From positions 1,550,001 through 1,614,000 of the forward strand of contig NZ_CP012160.1 of the NCBI RefSeq assembly GCF_001187845.1: DNA of 64,000 nucleotides, read 5' to 3'. Below are positions 46,128 through 54,696 of this stretch, piece after piece (positions within the stretch are counted from its first letter, which is position 1; each line of letters opens with the position of its first letter). Below the pieces are notes generated by a model, which worked only from the letters and a program-made list of their open reading frames with translations, was not told where the DNA came from and did not search any database. The position numbers and the translations under genes are program-made. Source of the stretch: Octadecabacter temperatus. GTDB lineage: Bacteria > Pseudomonadota > Alphaproteobacteria > Rhodobacterales > Rhodobacteraceae.

Positions 46128-46511
46128 TCAATCGTATTGAACGACCTCAATCTCCAAACCGTTCTCATCTTGAAAATAGAACCGACGTCCAGGTTCGTAA
46201 TCTGCATGGGAATGCGGTTCAAACCCGCGCGCTTTAACCTTGGTTTCAACTGTATCGAGATCATCCACGACAAACGCGATGTGGTTTAAACCTGCCCGTT
46301 GATTGTAACTGACCTGTTGCGCGTCGTGCAGCGATCCCTTTTCGCCCGTATAAAGGGCGACATAAGACGTCGCGCTTCCGACATGGACTGAGTACCCATT
46401 GTGGATCGAGTTCCCTGACCACCGGACGTGCCAACCAAAAAGGTCAACAAACATCCCAGCCGTCGCATCGGGGGCCGCCACCGTAATATTTACATGTTCC
46501 AAATATGCCAT
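46128..46511 (-). CDS. VOC (glyoxalase/dioxygenase-fold) protein, predicted SoxR target
   Basis: The 127-residue protein is one vicinal-oxygen-chelate unit: LEHVNITVAAPDATAGMFVD at the N-terminus with the first metal His, LNHIAFVVDDLDTVETKV with the second, and RRFYFQDENGLEIEVVQYD with the Glu ligand. The family includes glyoxalase I, fosfomycin resistance and dioxygenases. The start at 46511 removes a poor N-terminal extension. It is divergent from soxR, and the intergenic region contains a SoxR-type promoter pointing at this gene. A role in dealing with redox-cycling compounds is inferred. Confidence 0.87.
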   Translation of the reverse strand: MAYLEHVNITVAAPDATAGMFVDLFGWHVRWSGNSIHNGYSVHVGSATSYVALYTGEKGSLHDAQQVSYNQRAGLNHIAFVVDDLDTVETKVKARGFEPHSHADYEPGRRFYFQDENGLEIEVVQYD

Positions 46512-46562
46512 CGTTATTGCTCCATCTATTGCGTGTTGTTCTTGTATTCGCTTCATGACTCG

Positions 46563-46593
46563 TTTCTAATTTCTCAAGTGCACTTTAGATCAA
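46563..46593 (-). promoter_or_regulatory. SoxR-type promoter with 19-bp spacer and dyad, facing the VOC gene
   Basis: On the minus strand TTGATC (46593-46588) and TAGAAA (46568-46563) are separated by 19 bp, the long spacer that MerR/SoxR regulators act on. Inside it CTCAAGTG/CACTTTAG (46573-46588) is a near-palindrome, one mismatch, close to the SoxR box core CTCAAGT...ACTTGAG. It lies between the VOC gene and soxR. Confidence 0.65.
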
Positions 46594-46616
46594 GACCTTT
46601 TTTTAAGGATGAACAC

Positions 46617-47051
46617 ATGTCAGGGCTAACCATCGGTGATCTCTCGAAACGCACCGGCCTCGCGGTTTCTGCTATCCGTTTTTATGAAACGCATGGAATC
46701 GTGCACCCTGTGCGCAATGCCGGTGGGCATCGACGTTACGGCGCCCATGATTTACGTCGCCTCTCATTCGCAATGATCGCGCAGAAACTCGGCATCGCCT
46801 TGGCAGACATCGCCGCTCATATTGCGCATCTTCCAATTCACAAAGCCCCGAGTAAAGAAGACTGGTCCCGTGTCTCAAAGGACATGCGCAAAGACCTGAA
46901 TGTACGTATTTCCCAGCTTGAACTACTGCGTGATCGCCTTGACGGTTGCATCGGATGCGGCTGCCTATCGTTGGACAGCTGCGCACTTTACAACCCCGAT
47001 GACATCCGTGCCGACGAGGGGGCTGGCCCTCGCTCGTTGATAGCGGATTGA
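46617..47051 (+). CDS. soxR: Redox-sensitive transcriptional activator SoxR
   Basis: The 144-residue MerR-family protein has an N-terminal winged helix (LTIGDLSKRTGLAVSAIRFY, GGHRRYGAHDLRRLSFAM), a dimerisation helix and a C-terminal 2Fe-2S cluster site Cys111, Cys114, Cys116, Cys122 in GCIGCGCLSLDSC. These four cysteines are diagnostic of SoxR, which is activated by redox-active compounds or superoxide. There is no SoxS, as expected outside enterics; the direct target is the divergent VOC gene. The start at 46617 is preceded by AAGGA. Confidence 0.93.
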   Translation: MSGLTIGDLSKRTGLAVSAIRFYETHGIVHPVRNAGGHRRYGAHDLRRLSFAMIAQKLGIALADIAAHIAHLPIHKAPSKEDWSRVSKDMRKDLNVRISQLELLRDRLDGCIGCGCLSLDSCALYNPDDIRADEGAGPRSLIAD

Positions 47052-47082
47052 CACCACTCGTTTCTATAGGTCACGTGGCCGA

Positions 47083-48255
47083 ATGGAATTATCAAATCGC
47101 ATCACACATCTCACCCCTGGCGGCTCTGACGGCTGGGAAGTTTTTTACAAGGCCCGCGCCCTAAAGACAGCGGGTGAGCCAGTCACCGAGCTGACGATCG
47201 GCGAGCACGACATTCGCACGCATCCAAGTATTCTTGATGCGATGCATGTCAGTGCCAAGGGTGGGCATACCGGATACGCCGCTGTTCCGGGCACACAAGC
47301 CCTACGCGAAGCCGTCGCGACGCGCATCCAAACACGCACGGGCGTTGCAACCGGCGCAGAAAACATCCTCATCACACCTGGCGGCCAAGCAGCGCTTTAT
47401 GCCGCGTTCAACGCCATTTGTGATGAAGGCGACACCGCGTTGTTCATTGATCCTTATTACGCGACCTACCCGGGTACGATCCGCGGTATCGGTGGCGTTC
47501 CACAAGCAATTCCGGCTTACCCAAGAAACGGCTTTCAACCGCGCGCCGAAGACATTGAAGAACACGCCAAAGGCGCAACAAGCCTGCTGATCAACACGCC
47601 CAACAACCCCACGGGCGCGGTCTACACACGCGACACCCTGCAAGCCATTGCAGACACCTGCATCGCTAACGATCTTTGGCTGATCTCTGACGAGGTCTAT
47701 GACACACAAGTATGGGACGGCAGCCATCTTAGCCCCCGCGCTCTACCGAATATGGCAGATCGCACACTTGTCGTCGGTTCCATGTCCAAAAGCCACGCGA
47801 TGACAGGCTCGCGTGTCGGTTGGGTCTGTGGTCCGGCTGATGCCATTGAACACCTTATCAACCTCGCGACCCACACTACCTATGGCGTTCCCGGCTACAT
47901 CCAAGACGCGGCCCTGTTTGCGCTCGGCGAAGGCACACCTCTTGAAGATGTGGTCAGCGCACCTTTCTCGCGACGTCGCAAAATCACCGAAGACCTGCTT
48001 GCCAAGCAAAACATCGTCAAAGGCTGCCCAATCAGCGGCGCGATGTATGCGATGCTCGACGTTCGCGCCACGGGGTTAAGCGGACAAGACTTCGCGAATG
48101 CCTTGTTAGACGAACACTTGATCGCCACGATGCCTGGTGAGAGCTTTGGAACAGCGGCGGCGGGCCACGTCCGCGTCGCAATGACAATCGACGACGAAAC
48201 CTATACAAGTGCCCTACAAACCCTGCTCGACTTCGCCAAAGACAAAGCCTCTTAG
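47083..48255 (+). CDS. Class I/II PLP aminotransferase
   Basis: The 390-residue fold-type I aminotransferase shows NTPNNPTGAVYTRDTL, ISDEVYDTQVWDG and the Schiff-base lysine in VVGSMSKSHAMTGSRVGWV. GHTGYAAVPGTQALREAVA is the N-terminal arm. It resembles the aspartate/arginine:pyruvate aminotransferase-like group in roseobacters. The amino donor cannot be told from sequence. It begins 31 bp after soxR on the same strand. Its downstream gap holds two inverted repeats. Confidence 0.88.
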   Translation: MELSNRITHLTPGGSDGWEVFYKARALKTAGEPVTELTIGEHDIRTHPSILDAMHVSAKGGHTGYAAVPGTQALREAVATRIQTRTGVATGAENILITPGGQAALYAAFNAICDEGDTALFIDPYYATYPGTIRGIGGVPQAIPAYPRNGFQPRAEDIEEHAKGATSLLINTPNNPTGAVYTRDTLQAIADTCIANDLWLISDEVYDTQVWDGSHLSPRALPNMADRTLVVGSMSKSHAMTGSRVGWVCGPADAIEHLINLATHTTYGVPGYIQDAALFALGEGTPLEDVVSAPFSRRRKITEDLLAKQNIVKGCPISGAMYAMLDVRATGLSGQDFANALLDEHLIATMPGESFGTAAAGHVRVAMTIDDETYTSALQTLLDFAKDKAS

Positions 48256-48288
48256 CCCTGCTTTTGTTTCATAAATATCCCGGGTGGT

Positions 48289-48335
48289 CTGGAGGGCTGG
48301 CCCTCCAGCGGGTCGGATTTGGCGCAGCCAAATTC
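48289..48335. repeat. Two tandem inverted repeats between two genes
   Basis: GGAGGGC-TG-GCCCTCC (48291-48306) and ATTTGGC-GCA-GCCAAAT (about 48317-48333) follow one another. They form hairpins without a T-run. A nearby TTTCATAAATATCC stretch (48267-48280) weakly resembles the 21-nt downstream element found at three other sites. They look like REP-like intergenic sequence. Confidence 0.4.
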
Positions 48336-48357
48336 GATTAAACAAAAGGACCACACC

Positions 48358-49158
48358 ATGACCAGCTTTCGCGATCTTCACAAACCGGGACACCCCTTCA
48401 TCCTCGCCAACGCATGGGACATCGGGTCCGCTAAAGTTCTGAAATCAATGGGTGCGCAAGCCATCGCCACCTCCTCAGCCGCCCACGCCTTCACCCTTGG
48501 TCGCCCCGACGGGCTTGGCGTGTCACGCGATGAAGCACTGGCCCATGCACAAGATTTGACCGCCGCAACGGGGCTGCCCGTTCAAGGCGATTTTGAAAAC
48601 GGCTGGGGCGATGATCCTGACACAGTGGCTGAAACCGTGAAACTCGCCGGTGAAGCAGGTTTGGCGGGAATTTGCATCGAAGACCTCAAAACGCCGTCCT
48701 ATGACGCCTATGACCGCGCATTCGCAATTGAACGCATTAAAGCCGCCGCATCCGCCGCACGCGCTTTGCCAAACGACTTCGTCCTAACAGCCCGCGCCGA
48801 TGGCATCATGACAGATACCTATGACATCGACGAAGCCATCGCCCGTTTGCAAGGTTTTGAAGCCGTCGGCGCGGATTGCCTTTATGCCCCGATGCCGAAA
48901 TCCATGGATGATGTGGCCCGCATTTGCACTGCGGTCTCTGCCCCTGTGAATGTACTCGTCGCGGGGCCGATCTACACAGCGCACCCGATGGCAGATTTCG
49001 CGAAACTTGGTGTCGCGCGCATCTCTCTCGGATCCGCATTAGCACGTGCCACGCACCGCATATTGCACGACGCAGCAGCGCAAATGTTTGCGGAACAGGA
49101 ATTTTCTCTACTTGGCCACTCAATCTCAGGTGATAAGCTGGACGCATTAATCACCTAA
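48358..49158 (+). CDS. Isocitrate lyase/phosphoenolpyruvate mutase superfamily protein
   Basis: The 266-residue TIM-barrel protein has LANAWDIGSAKVLKSMGAQA, PVQGDFENGWGDDPDT (metal-binding Asp-Glu region), GICIEDLKTP and FVLTARADGI. It lacks the lyase loop KKCGH of isocitrate lyase. The group includes 2-methylisocitrate lyase-like and oxaloacetate hydrolases; the reaction is unassigned. An AAGGACC site precedes the ATG. It is 11 bp before the TPM-domain gene. Confidence 0.87.
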   Translation: MTSFRDLHKPGHPFILANAWDIGSAKVLKSMGAQAIATSSAAHAFTLGRPDGLGVSRDEALAHAQDLTAATGLPVQGDFENGWGDDPDTVAETVKLAGEAGLAGICIEDLKTPSYDAYDRAFAIERIKAAASAARALPNDFVLTARADGIMTDTYDIDEAIARLQGFEAVGADCLYAPMPKSMDDVARICTAVSAPVNVLVAGPIYTAHPMADFAKLGVARISLGSALARATHRILHDAAAQMFAEQEFSLLGHSISGDKLDALIT

Positions 49159-49169
49159 GGACTTTTTAA

Positions 49170-50018
49170 ATGAGACGTATTTTAACCCTTCTCGCCGTGC
49201 TGGCGTTCAGTAGCGCAGCGCAGGCTCAGACTTACCCGGAACGTACGGAAAGCGGCCTAAACGACTTTGCCAATATCGTTAATTCTATAACAGAAGCCCG
49301 CATCAACACACGCTTGGCTGAATACGCTTCAGAACACGACACTGAGGTTGCCGTCGTAACTCTGTCGTCCCTACAATTCTACGCCAACGACAGCTCGATT
49401 GAGGAATATTCAAACGCGCTGTTCAACCAATGGGCTCTTGGCAACGATGAAACAAACAAGGGCATTTTACTTCTGGTATTTCGCGATGATCGCGAGGTTC
49501 GACTTATCGTAGGCGACGGATATGACGACACCATAACAGCACAGACCGACTTGATCGTGTCCAACGACATTTTACCGCAATTTCGGGACTCCAAGTACTC
49601 GGAAGGTATCGAATACGGTGTCGACGGCATTTTTGACCGCGTCATCAACGCCCCTGAAGCGCCAACACAAAGCGTTGAAAGCACACAGTCGGAAACAGGC
49701 GAAGGTAGCAGCAACACGCTTTACTACATCCTTGGTGCAATCGGGGCCGCGATCGCAGGCATCATTGGCCTGAACCGTCGCAACGCCGCCAAATTCGCAG
49801 CCCAAGCCTGCACCAACTGCGGTAAAACAGGACTTCAAAAATCACGTGAAGTCCTGCGTGAACCGACACTTGAAGAAAACGGAGCCGGTGAAACACGCAT
49901 AACCTGCCCCGCATGCGGCCACATCGATGTGACGCCCTATACGATCTCAAAGCGCACGCCAGAAAAAGCAGAGGCCGGCGGCACCTCATCGGGCAGCGGT
50001 TCGACCGGTAAATGGTAA
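49170..50018 (+). CDS. TPM-domain membrane protein with C-terminal zinc ribbon
   Basis: The 282-residue protein has a signal peptide (MRRILTLLAVLAFSSAAQAQ, cut near residue 19), a periplasmic TPM/YgcG domain (about 21-160; YASEHDTEVAVVTLSS, KGILLLVFRDDREVRLIVGD), a membrane helix (about 184-200) and a cytoplasmic zinc ribbon with Cys214/217 and Cys246/249. A Gly/Ser-rich tail (GGTSSGSGSTGKW) ends the protein. TPM domains are linked to membrane-protein or photosystem repair phosphatase activity in plants; the bacterial role is unknown. A strong terminator follows. Confidence 0.85.
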   Translation: MRRILTLLAVLAFSSAAQAQTYPERTESGLNDFANIVNSITEARINTRLAEYASEHDTEVAVVTLSSLQFYANDSSIEEYSNALFNQWALGNDETNKGILLLVFRDDREVRLIVGDGYDDTITAQTDLIVSNDILPQFRDSKYSEGIEYGVDGIFDRVINAPEAPTQSVESTQSETGEGSSNTLYYILGAIGAAIAGIIGLNRRNAAKFAAQACTNCGKTGLQKSREVLREPTLEENGAGETRITCPACGHIDVTPYTISKRTPEKAEAGGTSSGSGSTGKW

Positions 50019-50051
50019 ATCAGGCCACATAGCCCAACTAAATAGACTGTT

Positions 50052-50090
50052 AGAATGCCCACTTACAAAAAATGAGCGGGCATTCTTTTT
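50052..50090 (+). terminator. Rho-independent terminator after the TPM-domain gene
   Basis: AGAATGCCC (50052-50060) pairs with GGGCATTCT (50078-50086), and the stem runs into a T-run (50085-50090). A 17-base loop separates the arms. It ends the PEP-mutase/TPM operon. Confidence 0.85.
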
Positions 50091-50327
50091 AGGAAAATTC
50101 GACAGTTGATCCCCTTCATCGCCCAAAAGCGACCTGAGGTCGCAAAAGCGATAGAACCTTAACGCCATGACGCCAAACTTTCGGGTATTGGAGTATGATA
50201 CATGTGCTTAAACACCCACGCCACACGCGTACAACTGACGATCGGCGCCCGACGCGGGCGGGCTGCACGTGGAAGACCCGTTGATCTGTAGGAAAGCAAT
50301 ATTTTCACTACAGCACGAGGACTAAAC
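50091..50327. other. Intergenic region upstream of mttB-like gene, with a 15-bp dyad
   Basis: With the preceding terminator this makes a gene-free stretch of about 309 bp (50019-50327). GCGACCT-G-AGGTCGC (50129-50143) is a perfect dyad with 7-bp arms, a plausible operator. No start-bearing ORF with an RBS is seen. The leader ends in ACGAGGACTAAAC before the mttB-like ATG. Confidence 0.45.
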
Positions 50328-51899
50328 ATGAACGACGAAACTCCTTCCCGCCCCGCCCGCTCCAACCGCAGCGGTGGACGCGCGGCACGCCACGCAGCCC
50401 GTAACGCCAAACTTTCTGATGATATGCGCCCTGTGCGTGCCGGTATGACGGGTGGAACCTTCAAGCCCCTTTCTGACGCCGATGTTCTAAAGATCCACGA
50501 AACGGCGCTGAATGCTTTGGAAACCATTGGCCTTGCTGATGCGCCACCGTCGGGTGTTGAAATTTTGACAAACGCAGGTGCAATCCTCGGCGACGATGGT
50601 CGTATCCGTTTCCCGCGCGCTTTGGTTGAAGACATGCTTGCAATCTCTTGCAAAGATTTGACTTTACGGGGTCGCGATCCTGCCCATGACCTTAATCTTA
50701 GCGGCCAACGTGTCCACTACGGAACAGCTGGCGCGGCTGTGAACTTGGTCGACGTTGCTGGGAACGAGTTCCGTGAAAGCACCTTGCAAGACTTGCATGA
50801 CGCAGCACGGATCGCAGAGACCCTCGACAACATCCACTTCCTGCAGCGTCCCATGGTTGCCCGCGATATTTCCGACAACCTCGAAATGGACCTCAACACG
50901 ATCTATGCCTGTTGCAGTGGCACGACTAAACATGTCGGCACCTCAATATCGGACCCAAGTCACGCAGAAGAATGCTTGCAACTGGTTTACGAGATTGCCG
51001 GTGGCGAAGCGAAATACCGCGAACGCCCATTCGTCTCAATGTCCAACTGCTTTGTGGTACCGCCAATGAAATTCGCGACCGAAAGCTGCGAGTCGATGGA
51101 AACCTGCATCCGCGGAGGCATGCCGATTTTGCTCTTGTCCGCCGGCATGTCTGGCGCAACGGCTCCGTCAACAATTGCAGGCGCAATTGCGCAAGCTTGT
51201 GCAGAATGCCTAGCCGGTATCGTCTACGTAAACGCGATCGCACCGGGCCACCCAACCATTTTTGGAACATGGCCTTTCGATTTGGACCTTCGTACAGGCG
51301 CAATGACCGTTGGATCAGGTGAACAAGCGCTCCTGACCGCAGGCTGCGCCCAAATGCATGCGTTCTACGGCGTTCCGGGCGGCGCAACAGGCGGTGCGTG
51401 TGATTCAAAAATGCCAGACATGCAGGCAGGTTGGGAGCAGATGTGTACCAACGTGCTCGCAGGGACCAGCGGCTGCAACATGATCTACGAAGCCGCTGGA
51501 ATGCACGCCTCCCTCCTCGGGTTCTGCCACGAAAGCCTAATCCTTGGGGATGATCTGATTGGCCAAGCCATGCGCTGTGTTCGCGGTATCGAAGTAGACG
51601 ACGAAACGCTCGCTTTGGATCAGATGCGCGAAGTTTGCTTGGGCACCGATGACGCCCCAGGTGTTGGACACTATCTCGGCACCGACCGCACGCTCAGCCA
51701 TATGGAACGCGATCGCGTATATCCATTTCTCGGCAACCGGATGAGCCCCAAGGAATGGGCGGAAAAAGACAAACCTAACTTGATCAAAAACGCCATTGCA
51801 CGAAAAGAGGCAATCCTCTCAACCCCCTCCACTGCGCGGTTCGACCCCGAACTGGACGCCAAAATACGGCAGCGCTTCAATATCCACCTTCCCGCATAA
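50328..51899 (+). CDS. MttB-family trimethylamine-methyltransferase-like protein (non-pyrrolysine)
   Basis: The 523-residue protein belongs to the MttB superfamily. The family's TIM-barrel appears from about residue 40 (LKIHETALNALETIGLADAP), with FGTWPFDLDLRTGAMTVGSG and the GVPGGATGGACDSKMPDMQA block. The frame has no internal TAG, so this is a non-pyrrolysine member like MtgB (glycine betaine) and its relatives, which demethylate quaternary amines to a corrinoid protein. The N-terminus is Arg-rich (RPARSNRSGGRAARHAARNA). No corrinoid protein gene is adjacent; a RACo-like activator is at 25.6 kb. The quaternary amine used is unknown. Confidence 0.88.
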   Translation: MNDETPSRPARSNRSGGRAARHAARNAKLSDDMRPVRAGMTGGTFKPLSDADVLKIHETALNALETIGLADAPPSGVEILTNAGAILGDDGRIRFPRALVEDMLAISCKDLTLRGRDPAHDLNLSGQRVHYGTAGAAVNLVDVAGNEFRESTLQDLHDAARIAETLDNIHFLQRPMVARDISDNLEMDLNTIYACCSGTTKHVGTSISDPSHAEECLQLVYEIAGGEAKYRERPFVSMSNCFVVPPMKFATESCESMETCIRGGMPILLLSAGMSGATAPSTIAGAIAQACAECLAGIVYVNAIAPGHPTIFGTWPFDLDLRTGAMTVGSGEQALLTAGCAQMHAFYGVPGGATGGACDSKMPDMQAGWEQMCTNVLAGTSGCNMIYEAAGMHASLLGFCHESLILGDDLIGQAMRCVRGIEVDDETLALDQMREVCLGTDDAPGVGHYLGTDRTLSHMERDRVYPFLGNRMSPKEWAEKDKPNLIKNAIARKEAILSTPSTARFDPELDAKIRQRFNIHLPA

Positions 51900-51918
51900 C
51901 GCGGCTGTCGGAAAAGTT

Positions 51919-51939
51919 GAGTATTTAAGAGCCAAAGAA
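51919..51939. repeat. Copy 2 of the 21-nt downstream element
   Basis: Identical in all 21 bases to the reverse complement of 43494-43514. It starts 20 bp after the mttB-like stop codon. It reads GAGTATTTAAGAG then CCAAAGAA in the direction of that gene, the same orientation as the other two copies have to their upstream genes. Confidence 0.75.
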
Positions 51940-52090
51940 ACAACAAGAGCAGCCAAGCGCCCCGCACACCAGTGGGTCGCTAAGCGCCGTAGTGTGGGGG
52001 TCTTCTCAGGCTACGGCCATCGGCTCTCCAGCCTGTACCGCGTCAACATAAAAGCGCGTCATGGTTAATGGCGCCTTACTTTCTCGCATT

Positions 52091-52111
52091 TTCTTTGGCT
52101 CAAAAATACTC
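52091..52111. repeat. Copy 3 of the 21-nt downstream element
   Basis: Nineteen of 21 bases match copy 1; TT is replaced by AA in the middle. It lies 30 bp after the anmK stop on the minus strand, in the same relative orientation as at cysS and the mttB-like gene. Confidence 0.7.
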
Positions 52112-52140
52112 AAATCAAAGCTGCAAAACAAAATGCCGCC

Positions 52141-53235
52141 CTAACCAGGGCGCGAAATTATGCCACCGCCAATCGCAGCACCAACGCCTGTGGTGGCGGG
52201 CGCACTGGTTGGCAAACCCTTTGCTACACGGACCGCGAGATACGCGAAGGCCTGTGCCTCAAGCATATCGCCGTCAAAACCTGCGTGCTCGATCGGGCCA
52301 ACTGGAACATCACAAACCAACGCAAGCATTCTCATCAATGTTGGATTGCGGCGCCCGCCCCCAGTGACCAAAATCCGTTCCGGGGCATGCGGACAAGCCT
52401 GCACGCCCTGCGCAACAGAGGCAGCGCAGGCCATTGTGAGTGTTGCAACCGCATCCTCATCTGACAGATTTTCTACCGCAGCGCTAAGCCCAGCGAATGC
52501 ATCACGATCTAAGGATTTAGGCGGCATGCGAAAGAAAAACGGTTGTTGTAAAAACTGGTCAACAACGCCCTGATCGATAACGCCCTTGGCCCCAAACGCG
52601 CCATCTTCATCGAAGGCCCGCCTTAATCGCGTTTGCATCAAATCATTGATCGGTGCATTAGCGGGGCCTGTGTCAAACGCCAACAAGGCGCCTTCGCTTT
52701 CAGGCAATGGCATACACGGGTCGATCCATGTGAGGTTCCCGACACCACCCAAATTCAAAATCGCCACCGGCGCGTCTACCTGCATCTTCTTGGCTAAGGC
52801 AAAGTGATAAAACGGCGCTAAGGGTGCGCCCTCGCCACCCATTTGGACATCAGCACTGCGAAAATCCCAGACAACAGGTTTTCCCAACACTTCGGCCAAG
52901 ACCGCACCGTCGCCAGCTTGATGCGTTCCGCGCCCTTTGGGATCATGGGCGAATGTCTGACCGTGAAACCCAATAAGTTCCGCGTCCGAAAAGCCGCTTA
53001 GAACCTGCGCATGAACCGTTTCGACAAGCTCAGCTGCCACAGACACATCGTCCTCGGGCCACTTACCCAAGGCCGCGCGCAGCACGGCGGTTTGTGCGTC
53101 TGTGTAGGGGCGAAACGTAGTTTCCCCAAACTCAAGGTGTTCGCGCCCGTCGGTCACAATTTCGGCCGCATCGACGCCATCCAAAGACGTGCCTGACATG
53201 GCCCCAACGACACGCACCACTTGATCTTTCAACAT
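52141..53235 (-). CDS. anmK: Anhydro-N-acetylmuramic acid kinase
   Basis: The 364-residue kinase phosphorylates and opens 1,6-anhydro-MurNAc during peptidoglycan recycling. [18 protein letters not shown] is the N-terminal phosphate loop, [11 protein letters not shown] the substrate site, [10 protein letters not shown] and [13 protein letters not shown] the middle, and [16 protein letters not shown] the adenine site. The start at 53235 gives the standard N-terminus. It is divergent from tyrS. Confidence 0.95.
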   Translation of the reverse strand: MLKDQVVRVVGAMSGTSLDGVDAAEIVTDGREHLEFGETTFRPYTDAQTAVLRAALGKWPEDDVSVAAELVETVHAQVLSGFSDAELIGFHGQTFAHDPKGRGTHQAGDGAVLAEVLGKPVVWDFRSADVQMGGEGAPLAPFYHFALAKKMQVDAPVAILNLGGVGNLTWIDPCMPLPESEGALLAFDTGPANAPINDLMQTRLRRAFDEDGAFGAKGVIDQGVVDQFLQQPFFFRMPPKSLDRDAFAGLSAAVENLSDEDAVATLTMACAASVAQGVQACPHAPERILVTGGGRRNPTLMRMLALVCDVPVGPIEHAGFDGDMLEAQAFAYLAVRVAKGLPTSAPATTGVGAAIGGGIISRPG

Positions 53236-53298
53236 GCTCTTTCCCTTGGACGAACGGCCCCCTATAGAATGACCCGAAAGAACACGAGGCGACAAGTC

Positions 53299-54549
53299 AT
53301 GACCTACCATCCAAAATCAGATTTTATCCGTGTGATGATCGAGCGCGGCTTTCTTGCCGATTGCACCGACTATCAAGGTCTGGACGAAGCCTTTGCTGCG
53401 GGCGTTGTGCCCGCCTACATCGGCTTTGATGCCACGGCGAAGTCGCTGCACGTTGGGTCCCTCATCCAAATTATGATGTTGCGGTGGCTGCAAAAGACGG
53501 GCCACCAGCCGATTACCCTTATGGGTGGCGGAACAACAAAGGTTGGCGATCCCAGCTTTCGTGCCGATGAACGCCCTCTGCTGACACCTGATCAGATTGA
53601 TGACAACATTGCCGGCATCAAGCAGGTATTCTCTGCCTACTTGAACTACGGTGATGGCCCGACGGACGCCAAAATGATCAACAACGCTGAATGGCTTGAC
53701 GATCTGAACTACCTCGATTTCTTGCGCGACATCGGAAAGCACTTCTCGGTGAACCGGATGTTGTCGTTTGAAAGCGTGAAGTCACGCCTTGATCGTGAGC
53801 AAAGCCTCAGCTTCCTTGAGTTCAACTACATGATCCTACAAGCGTATGATTTTCTTGAGCTTAACCGCCGCTACGGCTGTTTACTTCAGATGGGTGGATC
53901 AGATCAGTGGGGCAATATCGTTAACGGTATCGACCTGACGCGCCGTGTGTTGGATCATCAAATCTTCGGCCTGACGTCACCATTGCTAACGACCAGCGAC
54001 GGCAAAAAGATGGGCAAATCCTTGTCCGGTGCGATTTGGCTGAATGAAGAAATGCTCAGCTCATACGAGTTCTGGCAGTTCTGGCGCAATACGACTGACG
54101 CCGATGTAGGACGCTTCCTTAAGCTTTACACTGAATTGTCGGTCGAGGAATGCGATCGCCTTGGCGCACTTGAGGGTGTTGAAATCAACGAAGCCAAGAT
54201 CATTCTCGCCAATGAAGTGACAACTCTGCTTCACGGTAAGGACGCCGCACAAGCCGCTGAAAAGACTTCTAAAGAAGTGTTTGAAAAAGGTGGCGTCGGT
54301 GACGATCTACCTACGCTGACCCTCAGCAGCGATGACATCGGCGACGGCATTTCCATTGTGCAGCTGATCGTGAAATCCGGTCTTGCGGGGTCCGGCAAGG
54401 AAGCGAAACGTTTGATTTCTGAAGGCGGTGCCAAGATGAATGATGCGGCGCTTGATAATGGCGGCCTGATGATCACGACGGCTGACCTAGCGACGCCAAT
54501 CAAGCTTAGCGCGGGCAAGAAACGTCACGCGCTTGTTCAGCTAGGTTAA
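53299..54549 (+). CDS. tyrS: Tyrosyl-tRNA synthetase
   Basis: The 416-residue class I synthetase charges tRNA-Tyr. [19 protein letters not shown] has the HIGH-like [21 protein letters not shown] the tyrosine pocket, [16 protein letters not shown] the KMSKS loop (KMGKS) and the last 60 residues an S4 RNA-binding domain. The start at 53299 is chosen as the conserved N-terminus; the divergent anmK gene starts at 53235. Confidence 0.97.
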   Translation: MTYHPKSDFIRVMIERGFLADCTDYQGLDEAFAAGVVPAYIGFDATAKSLHVGSLIQIMMLRWLQKTGHQPITLMGGGTTKVGDPSFRADERPLLTPDQIDDNIAGIKQVFSAYLNYGDGPTDAKMINNAEWLDDLNYLDFLRDIGKHFSVNRMLSFESVKSRLDREQSLSFLEFNYMILQAYDFLELNRRYGCLLQMGGSDQWGNIVNGIDLTRRVLDHQIFGLTSPLLTTSDGKKMGKSLSGAIWLNEEMLSSYEFWQFWRNTTDADVGRFLKLYTELSVEECDRLGALEGVEINEAKIILANEVTTLLHGKDAAQAAEKTSKEVFEKGGVGDDLPTLTLSSDDIGDGISIVQLIVKSGLAGSGKEAKRLISEGGAKMNDAALDNGGLMITTADLATPIKLSAGKKRHALVQLG

Positions 54550-54651
54550 CAACGCCAACACGCCGCCACCGACCAATGCGATAATCAACGCGACCAGCGC
54601 AAGTGTTGGTCGTGTCAGGCGTGGAGCAGGAATATTTGGCAGGGACTTCAT
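54541..54651 (-). CDS. Small single-span membrane protein ORF, 36 residues
   Basis: On the minus strand ATG at 54651 opens a 36-codon frame: [16 protein letters not shown], then a hydrophobic helix (about 17-35, [19 protein letters not shown]), ending at TAG 54541. A short basic/proline-rich N-terminus followed by one membrane span is typical of real small membrane proteins. It lies antisense to tyrS, overlapping its last 9 nt. The ribosome binding site is weak (AGGC three bases from ATG). It is too short for most annotation cut-offs. No family is recognised. Confidence 0.45.
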   Translation of the reverse strand: MKSLPNIPAPRLTRPTLALVALIIALVGGGVLALLT

Positions 54652-54696
54652 CTGCCTATTAACCAAGTCTTAGGTGAAGATCGCGTTAATGCGGGC

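Noticed and set aside
51913..52030. Imperfect stem between CCCCGCACAC and GTGTGGGGG downstream of the mttB-like gene
   Set aside because: Has a bulge, a loop of about 25 bases and no T-run; too weak to call a terminator.
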